A stretch of 64,000 bases of DNA, taken from contig NC_003063.2 of NCBI RefSeq assembly GCF_000092025.1, positions 806,001-870,000 on the forward strand, read 5' to 3'. A model generated the notes under the pieces. That model was not told the origin of the DNA, ran no database searches, and saw only the letters and a program-made list of their open reading frames with translations. The first letter of the stretch is position 1; each line of letters starts with the position of its first letter. Below, one piece after another: positions 9,073 to 18,895 of this stretch. Both the position numbers and the translations under genes were made by a program. Source of the DNA: Agrobacterium fabrum str. C58. GTDB taxonomy: Bacteria > Pseudomonadota > Alphaproteobacteria > Rhizobiales > Rhizobiaceae.

Positions 9073-11055
9073 ATGATTTCTCGCGACAAACACAACCGGA
9101 TGGCCAATGCGATCCGCTTTCTTGCCATGGATGCAGTGGAGAAGGCCAACTCCGGCCATCCCGGACTGCCGATGGGCGCCGCCGATGTCGCCACCGTTCT
9201 TTTCACCCGCTACCTGAAATTCGATCCGAAGGCGCCTCTGTGGGCGGACCGCGACCGCTTCGTGCTGTCTGCCGGCCATGGCTCCATGCTGCTTTACTCG
9301 CTGCTTTATTTGACGGGCTACGAGGACATGACGATCGACGAGATCAAGCGGTTCCGTCAGTTCGGCTCCAAGACCGCCGGCCATCCTGAATATGGCCATG
9401 CCACCGGCATCGAAACGACCACCGGTCCGCTCGGCCAGGGCATTGCCAACGCCGTCGGCATGGCAATTGCTGAGCGCAAGCTGGAAGAGGAGTTCGGCTC
9501 CGACCTGCAGAGCCACTTCACCTATGTGCTGTGCGGCGACGGCTGCCTCATGGAAGGCATCAGCCACGAAGCCATCGCGCTTGCCGGCCATCTGAAGCTC
9601 AACAAGCTCGTTCTCTTCTGGGACGACAACAACATCACCATCGACGGTGAAGTTGGCCTGTCCGACAGCACCGACCAGATCGCCCGCTTCCAGGCCGTTC
9701 ACTGGAACACTATCCGTGTTGATGGCCATGATCCCGACGCGATTGCTGCCGCCATCGAGGCAGCGCAGAAATCCGACCGCCCGACCTTCATCGCCTGCAA
9801 GACCGTCATCGGTTTCGGCGCCCCCAACAAGCAGGGTACCCACAAGGTGCACGGCAACCCGCTCGGCGCAGAAGAAATCGCCGCTGCCCGCAAGAGCCTG
9901 AACTGGGAAGCCGAAGCCTTCGTCATTCCGGAAGATGTGCTCGATGCATGGCGCCTCGCCGGCCTGCGCTCCACCAAGACGCGCCAGGACTGGGAAGCCC
10001 GTCTCGAAGCCACCGAGACGGCCAAGAAGGCCGAATTCAAGCGCCGCTTTGCCGGCGACCTGCCCGGCAACTTCGACAGCTCCATCGATGCCTTCAAGAA
10101 AAAGATCATCGAGAACAACCCGACGGTTGCCACCCGCAAGGCCTCGGAAGATTCGCTCGAAGTCATCAACGGCATCCTGCCGGAAATGGTCGGCGGTTCG
10201 GCTGACCTGACGCCGTCCAACAACACCAAGACCAGCCAGATGAAGTCGATCACGCCGACGGACTTCTCCGGCCGTTACCTGCATTACGGCATCCGCGAGC
10301 ACGGCATGGCTGCGGCCATGAACGGTATCGCTCTCCACGGCGGTCTCATCCCCTATGCCGGTGGCTTCCTGATCTTCTCGGATTATTGCCGTCCGTCGAT
10401 CCGCCTTGCAGCACTGATGGGCATCCGCGTCGTCCACGTTCTGACGCACGATTCCATCGGCGTCGGTGAAGATGGTCCGACCCACCAGCCGGTCGAGCAG
10501 ATCGCAGCGTTGCGCGCCATTCCGAACCTGCTCGTCTTCCGCCCGGCGGATGAAACCGAGACGGCGGAATGCTGGCAGCTGGCTCTCGAGCAAAAGCACC
10601 GTCCGTCCGCACTGGCGCTTACCCGCCAGAATCTCACGCCTTCGCGCAAGGAATATGAAGAGAAGAACCTGTCCGCTTACGGCGCATACGAACTCGTCTC
10701 CGCCAGCGACGCCAAGGTTTCGATCTTCGCTTCCGGTTCGGAAGTCGAAGTGGCGCTGAAAGCTGCTGCGACGCTGAAGGACAAGGGTGTTTCCGCCCGC
10801 GTCGTTTCCGTTCCCTGCTTCGAACTCTTCAAGGAACAGCCGGAAACCTATCGCAACGCCATCATCGGCAAGGCTCCGGTCAAGATCGCGGTGGAAGCCG
10901 CCATCCGCCAGGGCTGGGATTACTTCATCGGCAATGACGGCGCTTTCGTCGGCATGCACTCCTTTGGAGCCTCTGCACCGGCGAAGGATCTCTTCAAGCA
11001 CTTCGGCATCACGGCGGAAGCCGTCGTCGCCGCAGTCGAGGCAAAACTTGCATGA
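9073..11055 (+). CDS. tkt: Transketolase
   Basis: A 660-residue cytosolic, thiamine-diphosphate-dependent enzyme that moves two-carbon units in the non-oxidative pentose phosphate pathway. The N-terminal part carries [19 protein letters not shown] and the ThDP-binding motif [19 protein letters not shown] ending in WDDNN. The middle has [18 protein letters not shown], and the C-terminal domain ends near [19 protein letters not shown]. Length is normal. It starts a carbon-metabolism block with gap 62 bases downstream, so tkt and gap are probably co-transcribed. Confidence 0.97.
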   Translation: MISRDKHNRMANAIRFLAMDAVEKANSGHPGLPMGAADVATVLFTRYLKFDPKAPLWADRDRFVLSAGHGSMLLYSLLYLTGYEDMTIDEIKRFRQFGSKTAGHPEYGHATGIETTTGPLGQGIANAVGMAIAERKLEEEFGSDLQSHFTYVLCGDGCLMEGISHEAIALAGHLKLNKLVLFWDDNNITIDGEVGLSDSTDQIARFQAVHWNTIRVDGHDPDAIAAAIEAAQKSDRPTFIACKTVIGFGAPNKQGTHKVHGNPLGAEEIAAARKSLNWEAEAFVIPEDVLDAWRLAGLRSTKTRQDWEARLEATETAKKAEFKRRFAGDLPGNFDSSIDAFKKKIIENNPTVATRKASEDSLEVINGILPEMVGGSADLTPSNNTKTSQMKSITPTDFSGRYLHYGIREHGMAAAMNGIALHGGLIPYAGGFLIFSDYCRPSIRLAALMGIRVVHVLTHDSIGVGEDGPTHQPVEQIAALRAIPNLLVFRPADETETAECWQLALEQKHRPSALALTRQNLTPSRKEYEEKNLSAYGAYELVSASDAKVSIFASGSEVEVALKAAATLKDKGVSARVVSVPCFELFKEQPETYRNAIIGKAPVKIAVEAAIRQGWDYFIGNDGAFVGMHSFGASAPAKDLFKHFGITAEAVVAAVEAKLA

Positions 11056-11117
11056 GGGCTCCCAAGGCCCTCACATTCCGCATAGACCAAGCACATATCT
11101 TGTTCGGGAGACTGTAA

Positions 11118-12128
11118 ATGACTGTAAAAGTTGCCATTAACGGCTTCGGCCGTATCGGCCGCAATGTTCTGCGCGCCATCGTCGAATCCGGCCGTACCGA
11201 TATCGAAGTCGTTGCCATCAACGATCTCGGGCCGGTTGAAACCAACGCTCACCTGCTGCGCTACGATTCGATCCACGGCAAGTTCCCGGCTGACGTCAAA
11301 GTCGAAGGTGACACCATCATCGTTGGCGGCGGCAAGCCGATCAAGGTCACGGCTGTTCGCGATCCGGCAACCTTGCCGCACAAGGAACTCGGCGTTGACA
11401 TCGCGCTCGAATGCACGGGCATCTTCACCGCCCGCGACAAGGCTGCCGCTCACCTGACGGCCGGCGCCAAGCGCGTCATCGTTTCGGCACCGGCTGACGG
11501 CGCTGACCTGACCGTCGTCTTCGGCGTCAACGACGACCAGCTGACGAAGGACCATCTGGTCATTTCCAACGCTTCCTGCACCACCAACTGCCTCGTGCCG
11601 GTCGTGAAGGTTCTCGATGACGTCATTGGCATCGATCATGGCTTCATGACGACGATCCACTCCTACACGGGCGACCAGCCGACACTGGACACCATGCACA
11701 AGGATCTGTATCGCGCCCGCGCCGCAGCCCTGTCCATGATCCCGACCTCGACCGGTGCGGCCAAGGCCGTTGGCCTCGTTCTGCCGCACCTTAAGGGCAA
11801 GCTGGACGGCACGTCGATCCGCGTTCCGACCCCGAACGTTTCGGTCGTCGACTTCAAGTTCATCGCCAAGCGCGACACGACGGTTGAGGAAGTCAACGAA
11901 GCGATAAAGTCCGCTTCCAACGGCAAGCTCAAGGGCATCCTCGGCTACACCGAGGAGCCGCTGGTCTCCCGCGACTTCAACCACGACAGCCATTCCTCGA
12001 TCTTCGCGATCGACCAGACCAAGGTGATGGAAGGCAATTTCGTGCGCGTTCTGTCCTGGTACGACAACGAGTGGGGCTTCTCCAACCGCATGTCGGACAC
12101 GGCCGTCGCCTTCGCGAAGACCATCTAA
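11118..12128 (+). CDS. gap: Glyceraldehyde-3-phosphate dehydrogenase, type I
   Basis: A 336-residue NAD-dependent enzyme of glycolysis and gluconeogenesis, catalysing oxidation and phosphorylation of glyceraldehyde 3-phosphate. The Rossmann start is [20 protein letters not shown]; the catalytic Cys lies in [13 protein letters not shown]; the C-terminal [12 protein letters not shown] is diagnostic. GGGAG lies about 9 bases before the ATG. It follows tkt and ends at a strong terminator, so the block tkt-gap forms one unit and pgk another. The GVD/NDL-type residues fit NAD rather than NADP use, but that is a weak inference. Confidence 0.97.
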   Translation: MTVKVAINGFGRIGRNVLRAIVESGRTDIEVVAINDLGPVETNAHLLRYDSIHGKFPADVKVEGDTIIVGGGKPIKVTAVRDPATLPHKELGVDIALECTGIFTARDKAAAHLTAGAKRVIVSAPADGADLTVVFGVNDDQLTKDHLVISNASCTTNCLVPVVKVLDDVIGIDHGFMTTIHSYTGDQPTLDTMHKDLYRARAAALSMIPTSTGAAKAVGLVLPHLKGKLDGTSIRVPTPNVSVVDFKFIAKRDTTVEEVNEAIKSASNGKLKGILGYTEEPLVSRDFNHDSHSSIFAIDQTKVMEGNFVRVLSWYDNEWGFSNRMSDTAVAFAKTI

Positions 12129-12444
12129 GCAAAACGCATCGATCAAAGCAGGTCCGGCGGGAGCAATCCCGCCGGATTTTTTATTCTCGATTTTCCTCCC
12201 CCATGCCGCCAAGTTTTCAATTTCCTGCCTTTGTCTGGTCCATTTTGAAACGGACAAGAGGGACAGGGATAATGGTCGTGCGCAATGCACTTCGGCCCTG
12301 CCGTATCTTTCGATACACCCCGCCTTGCGTCGCCTTTCAACGCCACCCAGATAGCGCTGACAGACCGCAACCCGTGGCGCATTGACTGCGGACGTGCAGA
12401 GCATTCGTTGCGGCGGCCGGCGCGGTGTGAAAGAGGCGGTGGAC
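12129..12444. other. Intergenic region between gap and the cation/proton antiporter gene
   Basis: The 316 bases start with the gap terminator (12153-12184). Beyond that I see only a weak GTCC...GGAC inverted repeat near 12237-12254 and no clear promoter or ORF. The AGAGG ribosome site of the next gene is at 12432-12436. Confidence 0.6.
12153..12184 (+). terminator. Intrinsic terminator after gap
   Basis: TCCGGCGGGA and TCCCGCCGGA form a perfect 10-bp stem with a GCAA loop, followed by a T-run. Confidence 0.92.
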
Positions 12445-14310
12445 GTGGAATCATTTTATCTTCTGTTGCTGGTCGCAACTGTTCTGGTTCTCGTCGCGGC
12501 CTTTTCCAGTCTTATCGCCTTCCGCTTCGGCGCGCCGCTGTTGTTGCTCTTCCTTGTTATCGGCCTCGCGGCGGGTGTGGATGGCCTCGGCATCGAATTC
12601 ACCAATAATCCGCTCGCCTATATGCTCGGCTCACTCATACTTGCCGTCATCCTTTTCGACTCCGGCTTCGGCACCTCCCTGCAATCCTTCCGGCTTTCTG
12701 CGGCACCCGCCGTCGCCCTCGCAACTGTCGGTGTCATCCTCACATCCGTGTTCTTTGCAGGGGCCGCTGCTCTGCTGCTCGGGCTTTCCTGGCTGGAGGG
12801 CCTGCTGCTCGGCGCCATCGTCGCCTCCACGGATGCGGCGGCCGTATTCTTCCTGCTGCGAATCGGCGGCATCCATATCCGTGATCAGGTGCGTTCAACG
12901 CTGGAGGTGGAATCCGGCACCAACGATCCGATGGCCATCTTTCTCACCGTTGCGCTGGTCGAGATCGTCGCCAAGGGTCAGGGTCTCGCCGGCATCGACA
13001 GCGGTTTCCTGCTGCTCTTCATCGAGGAAATGGGACTCGGCGTGATTTTCGGCCTGCTCGGTGGTCTCATGATCGCCACCGTCGTCAATCGCTTCGCCGC
13101 CGACCGTGGGCTGGCGCCGATCTTCGTGTTGGCGCTGGCGCTGCTCGTTTTCTCCTTCACCGGCGCAATTGGCGGCAGCGGATTTCTCGCGGTCTATGTG
13201 GCCGGCATCGTTGCCGGCAACCGCAGGATATTCGCCAAGGAAACCATCCGCCGTTTCCATGAAGGGCTGACCTGGCTTGCCCAGATCATCATGTTCCTGA
13301 TGCTCGGCCTGCTCGCCACGCCGTCGCAATTTCCGGCAATCGCCATTCCGGCCGTTTTGCTTGCGCTTTTCCTGATCTTCGTCGCCCGCCCGCTCGCGGT
13401 GTGGCTGAGCCTGATGCCCTTCAACTATACCCAGCAGGAGACCTCCTTCGTGGCGTGGGTCGGCCTGCGTGGCGCGGTTTCCATCCTGCTCGCCATCATG
13501 CCCATCCTCGGCGGACTGGACGATGCGCAGATTTATTTCAACGCCGCCTTCATCATCGTTCTGGTATCGCTTCTCGTGCAGGGCTGGACAATCAAGCCGG
13601 TGGCGACGAGGCTCGGGCTGATCGTGCCACCGCGCATGGGCGAGGTGGACAAGCTGGAGGTCGATCTTCCCGGCACCGCCAATCACGAGCTGATTTCCTA
13701 CCGCGTGGCCAAAGGCAGCGCCATCATGCAGGGTGAGCGCATTCCCCGTTGGGCGATGCCATCACTGGTGGTGCGAGACGGCAAGTCGATCCGTTACCAA
13801 TATGCCGGGCGGCTGCGCGAAAACGATCTCGTCTATCTGTTTATCGCGCCGAACTACACCCGCCTGATCGACAGACTGTTCGCCAGCGCCTTGCCCGTTG
13901 CCGATGACGACGCCGATTTCTTCGGTATCTTTACGATCTCGCCTTCGCGCCCTGCGAAAGAAATGGAGGCTGCCTACGGCCCCGGCCTCATTTCGCCCGC
14001 CGAGCACGCCATGACCATCGCTGAACTCATCGAGACGCGCCTTGCCGGCAAGGCGGGTTATGCCGACCGGGTGCGCCTCGGCCCCCTCGTTCTCATCGTC
14101 CGGGCGCTGGACGAACAAGAAGCAATCACCGGCGTCGGCATCTCGCTGGAACCTGTCGAACCCGCCATCGGCCTGCCGATTTTCATCAGCTTTTCGGACA
14201 TCCTCCGCCGTGCGCGCACGCATCTGGCACAACGGCGTCAGTTGCGTTCCGCCGATGCCGGCGAGGGCGTTTCCGCACCTGCGAAGACGGTGACAGAAAA
14301 TGAGGCCTGA
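12445..14310 (+). CDS. CPA1-family potassium/proton antiporter (NhaP2/CvrA-like)
   Basis: A 621-residue inner-membrane antiporter. I prefer the GTG at 12445, because AGAGG lies 8 bases upstream and the protein then begins [19 protein letters not shown], the first membrane helix. About 12 helices follow, with the exchanger motifs [14 protein letters not shown] and [15 protein letters not shown]. After residue 390 come an RCK_C/TrkA_C-like domain ([18 protein letters not shown]) and a CorC_HlyC-like C-terminal domain, the arrangement of NhaP2. It lies inside the glycolytic block, between gap and pgk, in the same direction; a link between glycolysis and ion balance is possible but unproven. Confidence 0.88.
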   Translation: MESFYLLLLVATVLVLVAAFSSLIAFRFGAPLLLLFLVIGLAAGVDGLGIEFTNNPLAYMLGSLILAVILFDSGFGTSLQSFRLSAAPAVALATVGVILTSVFFAGAAALLLGLSWLEGLLLGAIVASTDAAAVFFLLRIGGIHIRDQVRSTLEVESGTNDPMAIFLTVALVEIVAKGQGLAGIDSGFLLLFIEEMGLGVIFGLLGGLMIATVVNRFAADRGLAPIFVLALALLVFSFTGAIGGSGFLAVYVAGIVAGNRRIFAKETIRRFHEGLTWLAQIIMFLMLGLLATPSQFPAIAIPAVLLALFLIFVARPLAVWLSLMPFNYTQQETSFVAWVGLRGAVSILLAIMPILGGLDDAQIYFNAAFIIVLVSLLVQGWTIKPVATRLGLIVPPRMGEVDKLEVDLPGTANHELISYRVAKGSAIMQGERIPRWAMPSLVVRDGKSIRYQYAGRLRENDLVYLFIAPNYTRLIDRLFASALPVADDDADFFGIFTISPSRPAKEMEAAYGPGLISPAEHAMTIAELIETRLAGKAGYADRVRLGPLVLIVRALDEQEAITGVGISLEPVEPAIGLPIFISFSDILRRARTHLAQRRQLRSADAGEGVSAPAKTVTENEA

Positions 14311-14377
14311 CCGGCTTGCGTCGGCAATCAGGCATAGTATGGTCCGTCCCGAACTCGCAACAAATCAGGATCGACCC

Positions 14378-15580
14378 ATGCCCGCTTTCAAGACCATCGA
14401 CGACCTTAACGACATTGCCGGAAAGCGCGTTCTCGTCCGCGTTGATCTCAACGTGCCGGTCGCGGATGGCAAGGTGACGGACGCAACCCGTATCGAACGC
14501 GTTGCGCCGACCATTCTGGAACTCTCTTCAAAGGGCGCAAAAGTCATTCTGCTCGCCCATTTCGGCCGCCCAAAGGGTGAACCCGTCGCTGAGATGTCGC
14601 TTTCCCAGATTGTCCCCACGGTCGAGGACGTGCTGGATCACGCCATTTCCTTCGCAACGGACTGCATCGGTGCCCCTGCAGCGGATGCGGTCGCAAAAAT
14701 GAATGATGGCGATATTCTGCTGCTGGAAAACACCCGCTTCCACAAGGGCGAGGAAAAGAACGATCCCGCCTTCGTCGAAGAACTGGCCGCGAATGGCGAT
14801 ATCTATGTGAACGACGCCTTCTCCGCCGCTCACCGTGCCCACGCCTCCACCGAGGGCCTGGCGCGGCATCTGCCCGCTTATGCCGGCCGCACCATGCAGG
14901 CCGAGCTTGAGGCGCTGGAAAAAGGCCTCGGCCAGCCCGTTCGCCCGGTCGTCGCCATCGTCGGCGGTGCCAAGGTTTCGAGCAAGATCGATCTCTTGAT
15001 GAACCTCGTCAAGAAGGTCGATGCCCTCGTCATTGGCGGCGGCATGGCCAACACCTTCCTCGCCGCCCGCGGCACCAATGTCGGCAAGTCGCTCTGCGAG
15101 CACGATCTGGCAGAGACCGCAAAGCAGATCATGATCGAGGCAGCGACATCCGGTTGCGCTATCGTCCTGCCGGAAGACGGCGTCGTCGCCCGCGAATTCA
15201 CGGCCGGCGCGGCCAATGAAATTGTCGATATCAACGCCATTCCCGCCGACGCCATGGTTCTCGATGTCGGTCCGAAATCGGTTGAAAGCATCAAGGCCTG
15301 GATTTCGCGGGCGGAAACGCTGGTCTGGAACGGCCCGCTCGGCGCCTTCGAAATCGAACCCTTCGATGCGGCAACCGTGGCGGCGGCAAAACACGCTGCG
15401 GAATGCACCAAGGCCGGCAAGCTCGTTTCCGTTGCCGGTGGCGGCGACACCGTCGCTGCACTCAACCATGCCGGTGTTTCGGACGATTTCACCTATATTT
15501 CGACGGCGGGCGGCGCCTTCCTTGAATGGATGGAAGGCAAGGAATTGCCAGGCGTTGCCATCCTGACCACTGCCAAGTAA
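14378..15580 (+). CDS. pgk: Phosphoglycerate kinase
   Basis: A 400-residue enzyme transferring the acyl phosphate of 1,3-bisphosphoglycerate to ADP. I chose the ATG at 14378 because the product then begins [20 protein letters not shown], the normal N-terminus; the frame is open further 5'. Signatures are [13 protein letters not shown] (substrate basic patch), [21 protein letters not shown] (nucleotide domain) and [11 protein letters not shown] near the C-terminus. Length is standard. A 14-bp terminator follows, before fba. Confidence 0.97.
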   Translation: MPAFKTIDDLNDIAGKRVLVRVDLNVPVADGKVTDATRIERVAPTILELSSKGAKVILLAHFGRPKGEPVAEMSLSQIVPTVEDVLDHAISFATDCIGAPAADAVAKMNDGDILLLENTRFHKGEEKNDPAFVEELAANGDIYVNDAFSAAHRAHASTEGLARHLPAYAGRTMQAELEALEKGLGQPVRPVVAIVGGAKVSSKIDLLMNLVKKVDALVIGGGMANTFLAARGTNVGKSLCEHDLAETAKQIMIEAATSGCAIVLPEDGVVAREFTAGAANEIVDINAIPADAMVLDVGPKSVESIKAWISRAETLVWNGPLGAFEIEPFDAATVAAAKHAAECTKAGKLVSVAGGGDTVAALNHAGVSDDFTYISTAGGAFLEWMEGKELPGVAILTTAK

Positions 15581-15602
15581 ACTCATCTTACTTGCCTGAC
15601 AA

Positions 15603-15640
15603 AAGGCCGGACAAGCGATGCTTGTCCGGCCTTGTTTTTT
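15603..15640 (+). terminator. Intrinsic terminator after pgk
   Basis: AAGGCCGGACAAGC and GCTTGTCCGGCCTT are perfect 14-base arms around GAT, followed by G and six T. Confidence 0.93.
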
Positions 15641-15668
15641 GGTAAGTGGCACCGGGAGGAAAAGTTTC

Positions 15669-15695
15669 AAACGATTGAAATCATTTCAATCGTTT
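15669..15695. promoter_or_regulatory. Operator-like perfect palindrome upstream of fba
   Basis: AAACGATTGAAA (15669-15680) and TTTCAATCGTTT (15684-15695) are perfect 12-base arms around TCA. The pattern continues on both sides (TTTCAA before, CAAT after), so four TTTCAA/TTGAAA-type half-sites occur in 36 bases. It lies 77-103 bases before the fba ATG and downstream of the pgk terminator. No T-run follows, so it looks like a repressor or activator site; ACGA/TCGT centres with TTGAAA arms recall LacI-family operators. Confidence 0.6.
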
Positions 15696-15771
15696 CAATG
15701 AGTTAGCGTGCCATTTCCCTGCCCTGGAACTTCTGTTATCGGAAATTTATTGTGCCTTGGGAGAATAGCAA

Positions 15772-16797
15772 ATGACCGAACGTCTCGAAGACATCGCCAT
15801 CAAAATGGTTGCCGACGGCAAGGGCCTGCTCGCAGCCGATGAATCCACAGGAACGATCAAAAAGCGTTTCGACAGCATCAACCTGGAATCCACCGAGACC
15901 GCCCGCCGCGATTATCGCGAAATGCTGTTCCGCTCTGACGACGCCATGAAGAAGTACATCTCCGGCGTCATTCTTTATGAAGAAACCCTTTTCCAGAAGG
16001 CTGCCGATGGCACGCCTTTCGTTGATATCATCAAGGCCGCCGGCAGCCTGCCGGGCATCAAGGTGGATATCGGCGCCAAGCCGATGGCTTTCCACCCGCA
16101 TGAATTCATCACCGAAGGCCTTGATGGCCTTTATGAGCGCCTGCGCAAGTATCATGAAGCCGGCGCGCGTTTCGCCAAGTGGCGCGGCGTCATCACCATC
16201 GGTGAGCAGCGTCCGAGCTGGGGCTCGATCAAGGCAAACTCCCAGTCTCTTGCCCGTTATGCTGCCCTCTGCCAGCAGGCCGATATCGTGCCGATTGTTG
16301 AGCCGGAAGTGCTGATGGACGGCGAGCCTGGCACGCATGACATCGACCGCTGCGCCGAAGTCACGCAATGGGTTCTCCAGACCGTGTTTGCGGATCTGTT
16401 CGATGCCCGCGTCAACCTCGAAGGCATGATCCTCAAGCCGAACATGATCATCGATGGCAAGAACGCTCGCAAGGCTTCGGTCGAGGAAGTGGCGGAAAAG
16501 ACCGTCAAGGTTCTGAAGGCGACGGTACCAACTGCCGTTCCGGGCATCGCCTTCCTTTCCGGCGGCCAGTCCTCCGAAGAAGCTACGGCGCATCTCTCCG
16601 CCATGAATGCCGGTTACGACCTGCCCTGGTCGCTGACCTATTCCTACGGCCGCGCTCTTCAGGATACCGCTCTCAAGACCTGGGGCGGCAAATCGGAAAA
16701 CGTCGCCGCCGGCCAGCGTGCCTTCACGCACCGCGCCGCCATGAACAGCCTTGCCGCCAAGGGCAACTGGAAACAGGAGCTCGAAAAGGCAGCCTGA
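15772..16797 (+). CDS. fba: Class I fructose-bisphosphate aldolase
   Basis: A 341-residue Schiff-base aldolase of the animal/plant-like class I family, found in rhizobia. It interconverts fructose 1,6-bisphosphate with dihydroxyacetone phosphate and glyceraldehyde 3-phosphate. Motifs: GLLAADESTGTIKKRFDSI, KWRGVITIG, VPIVEPEVLMDG, and the Schiff-base Lys in GMILKPNMI; then AFLSGGQSSEEATAHL. No zinc-binding class II motifs. It has its own terminator and an operator-like palindrome upstream, so it is likely transcribed separately from pgk. Confidence 0.96.
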   Translation: MTERLEDIAIKMVADGKGLLAADESTGTIKKRFDSINLESTETARRDYREMLFRSDDAMKKYISGVILYEETLFQKAADGTPFVDIIKAAGSLPGIKVDIGAKPMAFHPHEFITEGLDGLYERLRKYHEAGARFAKWRGVITIGEQRPSWGSIKANSQSLARYAALCQQADIVPIVEPEVLMDGEPGTHDIDRCAEVTQWVLQTVFADLFDARVNLEGMILKPNMIIDGKNARKASVEEVAEKTVKVLKATVPTAVPGIAFLSGGQSSEEATAHLSAMNAGYDLPWSLTYSYGRALQDTALKTWGGKSENVAAGQRAFTHRAAMNSLAAKGNWKQELEKAA

Positions 16798-16827
16798 GCT
16801 ATCGCTCACAGGCAAATTGTGCAATTG

Positions 16828-16856
16828 AAGCCGCCCCGATGGGCGGCTTTTTCTTT
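16828..16856. terminator. Terminator after fba
   Basis: AAGCCGCCC and GGGCGGCTT pair around CGAT, followed by TTTCTTT on the plus strand. It also overlaps the stop codon of the small minus-strand gene 16855-17010. Confidence 0.88.
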
Positions 16857-17010
16857 ACGGCCGCAGAAGCAGCGTCGCCGACCAGATGACAAAGGCGGCA
16901 ACCGCAATTTTCCAGCAATCGCCTCTTTTCTTAAGGCCCGGCAAGCCCAAAGGCCGGATGATCTGGACCACCATGGCCAGCAGTAAAAAAAGGCCGATCG
17001 CCTTCGTCAT
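16855..17010 (-). CDS. Small hypothetical membrane protein (51 aa)
   Basis: An ATG at 17010 opens a 51-residue frame ending TAA at 16855. It begins MTKAIGLFLLLAMVVQIIRP, a clear hydrophobic helix, then a short charged loop (GLKKRGDCWK) and a second hydrophobic stretch (AVAAFVIWSATLLL). Two membrane spans in a short protein, with coding-like third-position GC, argue for a real gene. A weak AAAAGG lies about 9 bases upstream. It is convergent with fba. I do not recognise a family; a small inner-membrane subunit or regulator is possible. Confidence 0.6.
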   Translation of the reverse strand: MTKAIGLFLLLAMVVQIIRPLGLPGLKKRGDCWKIAVAAFVIWSATLLLRP

Positions 17011-17146
17011 TTATTGAGCCTTTTCTTTATTTCTGCATCGTCACAGGCTGGACATTTTTACCGTTCACCAGAAGAGTGCAACTCATTCGGGTAACCCCGT
17101 TCAATGGCCTGTCCGACCGTCCGTCCGAACGCATGAGAGTGTCTTC

Positions 17147-18436
17147 ATGAGCAGAAATCTTCTACCCGTATTCGCTCTTTTATCCAGCACTCTGTTTCTT
17201 TTTCTCGGCAACGGCCTTCAGGGCCTCATCCTGCCGATGCGCGGCTCGGCGGAGGGTTACTCCAATGAGATTCTGGGCTTCCTCGGCACCTCCTGGGCGG
17301 CAGGCTTTGTCATCGGCTGCTTCGTCGCCCCGGCCATCGTGCGCCGCGCGGGGCATGTGCGGGCGTTTGGTTCCTTCGTCGCGCTCGTCTGCCTGACGGT
17401 GCTGATGACCGGCCTCGTCGTCGATGACGTCTGGTGGATCACACTGCGCGCCCTCACCGGCTTCTGCACGGCCGGCACCTCCATGATCATCGAAAGCTGG
17501 CTGAACGAACGCGCGACCAATGAGAGCCGCGGCATGATCTTTTCCCTCTATATCGCCATCACCCTGCTTGGCGTCGTGGCGGGGCAGATGATCGTGCCGA
17601 TGGGCGATGTCAGCAATACCTCGCTGTTCATGATCTGCGGTATCATCTATTGCATCGCCATTCTGCCGGCGACGCTCTCCAAGGCTGCCAGCCCCCAGCC
17701 CTTGCAGAAGGTCAAGCTGGATCTACCCGCCCTATATCGCAACTCGCCGGTCTCCTTCGTCGGCATCCTGATGATCGGCATCGCCAACGGCGCTTACGGC
17801 ACGCTCGGTGCCGTCTTCGGCGCAAGGGCGGGGCTGGACCCAACCATGATCGCCATCATGGTTTCCGTTACGATCTTCGTTGGCGCGCTTGCCCAGTTCC
17901 CGGCGGGTCGTCTTTCGGACCGGATAGACCGCCGATACGTCCTTGCCGGACTGGCGGGGTTAGGCGCGGTCGCGGGCCTTGCCGTTGCAGCCGTGCAGCC
18001 GCACGAAGTCTATGTGCTCATCCCCATGATCGCCATTTACGGTGCCGCTGCCAACGCGCTCTATCCCATCGCGGTGGCCCATGCCAACGACTTTGCGGCA
18101 TCGGAAGACTTCGTCAAGGTATCCGGCGGGTTGTTGCTGCTTTACGGCATCGGCACCATCATCGGCCCGACGCTTGGCGGCGCGGTCATGACCTATTCCG
18201 GCCCCTATGCGCTCTTCTTCGTGACGGCCGTCGCCCATGTGCTGATAACGGCCTATGCCATCATCAGAAGCCGCCAGCGTGCCGCCCTTTCGACCGCGGA
18301 AAAGGACAATTTCTCGACGATGATGCCAACGACGCCCTCGCCGCTGGTAACGCCGGAGAGTATTGCGCTTGACCCGCGCGCGCCGCAATATCCAGGCGAC
18401 GACGGCGACTATGTGGAAAAAGGAGCAGGCATATGA
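17147..18436 (+). CDS. MFS transporter (YcaD-like)
   Basis: A 429-residue inner-membrane protein with about 12 hydrophobic segments, from LLPVFALLSSTLFLFLGNGL to FFVTAVAHVLITAYAIIRS. The loop-2/3 region LGTSWAAGFVIGCFVAP and the second-half loop AQFPAGRLSDRIDRRYVL (an MFS D-R-x-x-R motif) fix the family; E. coli YcaD is the nearest type I recognise. The C-terminal 55 residues are soluble and Pro/Thr rich. Substrate unknown. Its stop overlaps the next gene by four bases (ATGA), so the two are co-translated. Confidence 0.9.
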   Translation: MSRNLLPVFALLSSTLFLFLGNGLQGLILPMRGSAEGYSNEILGFLGTSWAAGFVIGCFVAPAIVRRAGHVRAFGSFVALVCLTVLMTGLVVDDVWWITLRALTGFCTAGTSMIIESWLNERATNESRGMIFSLYIAITLLGVVAGQMIVPMGDVSNTSLFMICGIIYCIAILPATLSKAASPQPLQKVKLDLPALYRNSPVSFVGILMIGIANGAYGTLGAVFGARAGLDPTMIAIMVSVTIFVGALAQFPAGRLSDRIDRRYVLAGLAGLGAVAGLAVAAVQPHEVYVLIPMIAIYGAAANALYPIAVAHANDFAASEDFVKVSGGLLLLYGIGTIIGPTLGGAVMTYSGPYALFFVTAVAHVLITAYAIIRSRQRAALSTAEKDNFSTMMPTTPSPLVTPESIALDPRAPQYPGDDGDYVEKGAGI

Positions 18437-18624
18437 GCCTCTTTGATGATGATCGTCCGCAGAAACCCCGCGGACATGAAATCGGCAGCGATCTCAGCCT
18501 TCTTTCGGTGGACGAGTTGAGCGATCGAATCGAACTTTTGCGGGCAGAAATTGCCAGGCTTGAGGACGAGAAAAAAAGGAAGTCCGCTGGCAGACAGGCG
18601 GCGGAGAACCTGTTTCGCTCCTGA
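18433..18624 (+). CDS. DUF1192 family small protein
   Basis: A 63-residue acidic/basic helical protein: SLFDDDRPQKPRGHEIGSDL, then LSVDELSDRIELLRAEIARL. This matches the alphaproteobacterial DUF1192 family, which is commonly found just upstream of the DUF1465 (RcdA) gene. It overlaps the MFS gene by four bases. A short coiled coil is the only visible feature; the function is unknown, though its stable position beside rcdA is suggestive. Confidence 0.85.
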   Translation: MSLFDDDRPQKPRGHEIGSDLSLLSVDELSDRIELLRAEIARLEDEKKRKSAGRQAAENLFRS

Positions 18625-18724
18625 CCTGAGGCTTTAATAAACTGGGGCAAGACCGGCCGAACGACATGCCGGGAGTGTAAACGCTAACCAGATTAAAGAT
18701 TCTGGCGCAGTCTTTCGTTTACCA

Positions 18725-18739
18725 TTAACCAAAAATTAA
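18725..18739. promoter_or_regulatory. CtrA-type box 1, upstream of candidate sRNA
   Basis: TTAA at 18725-18728 and TTAA at 18736-18739 are separated by exactly seven bases (CCAAAAA), the full CtrA consensus. It covers the expected -35 position of a promoter whose -10 would be TACTAT at 18754-18759, which is how CtrA-activated promoters are usually built. A preceding TTTACCAT adds a near half-site. Confidence 0.65.
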
Positions 18740-18761
18740 GCTTTCTGAGAGATTACTATAC

Positions 18762-18815
18762 ATGTCCAGTTCTTCTGGACCTCAGGCATCTTCTCCATAC
18801 GGCGAATTGGTCTGA
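18762..18815 (+). CDS. Tiny ORF (17 codons) inside the candidate sRNA
   Basis: ATG at 18762 reads MSSSSGPQASSPYGELV and then TGA. A GAGAG lies 10 bases upstream, though the -10-like TACTAT partly overlaps that region, so a leaderless or very short leader is implied. Too short to judge by codon use. It could be an accidental frame of the sRNA. Confidence 0.2.
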   Translation: MSSSSGPQASSPYGELV

Positions 18816-18863
18816 TTTTTCTCCCTGTTTTACCTTGAGAGCCGCTTTCGCGGCTCTTTTTTT
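18764..18863 (+). ncRNA. Candidate small RNA upstream of rcdA
   Basis: A CtrA-type box and a -10-like TACTAT end at 18759. The next 100 bases contain a small hairpin (GTCCAG/CTGGAC, 18764-18780) and finish at a strong intrinsic terminator (18838-18863), well before rcdA at 19027. That is the layout of a short independent transcript, with CTCC/CCTC-rich single-stranded stretches. No known family is recognised. Confidence 0.45.
18838..18863 (+). terminator. Intrinsic terminator ahead of rcdA
   Basis: AGAGCCGC and GCGGCTCT form an 8-bp stem around TTTC, followed by a run of seven T. It ends either the candidate sRNA or the DUF1192 transcript. Confidence 0.9.
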
Positions 18864-18895
18864 GCCGGTCGCCGGAATTCGTAAAACTGTGGGTA

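Noticed and set aside
9049..11001. A 650-codon frame on the minus strand opposite tkt
   Set aside because: Antisense shadow of transketolase, whose motifs are complete on the plus strand.
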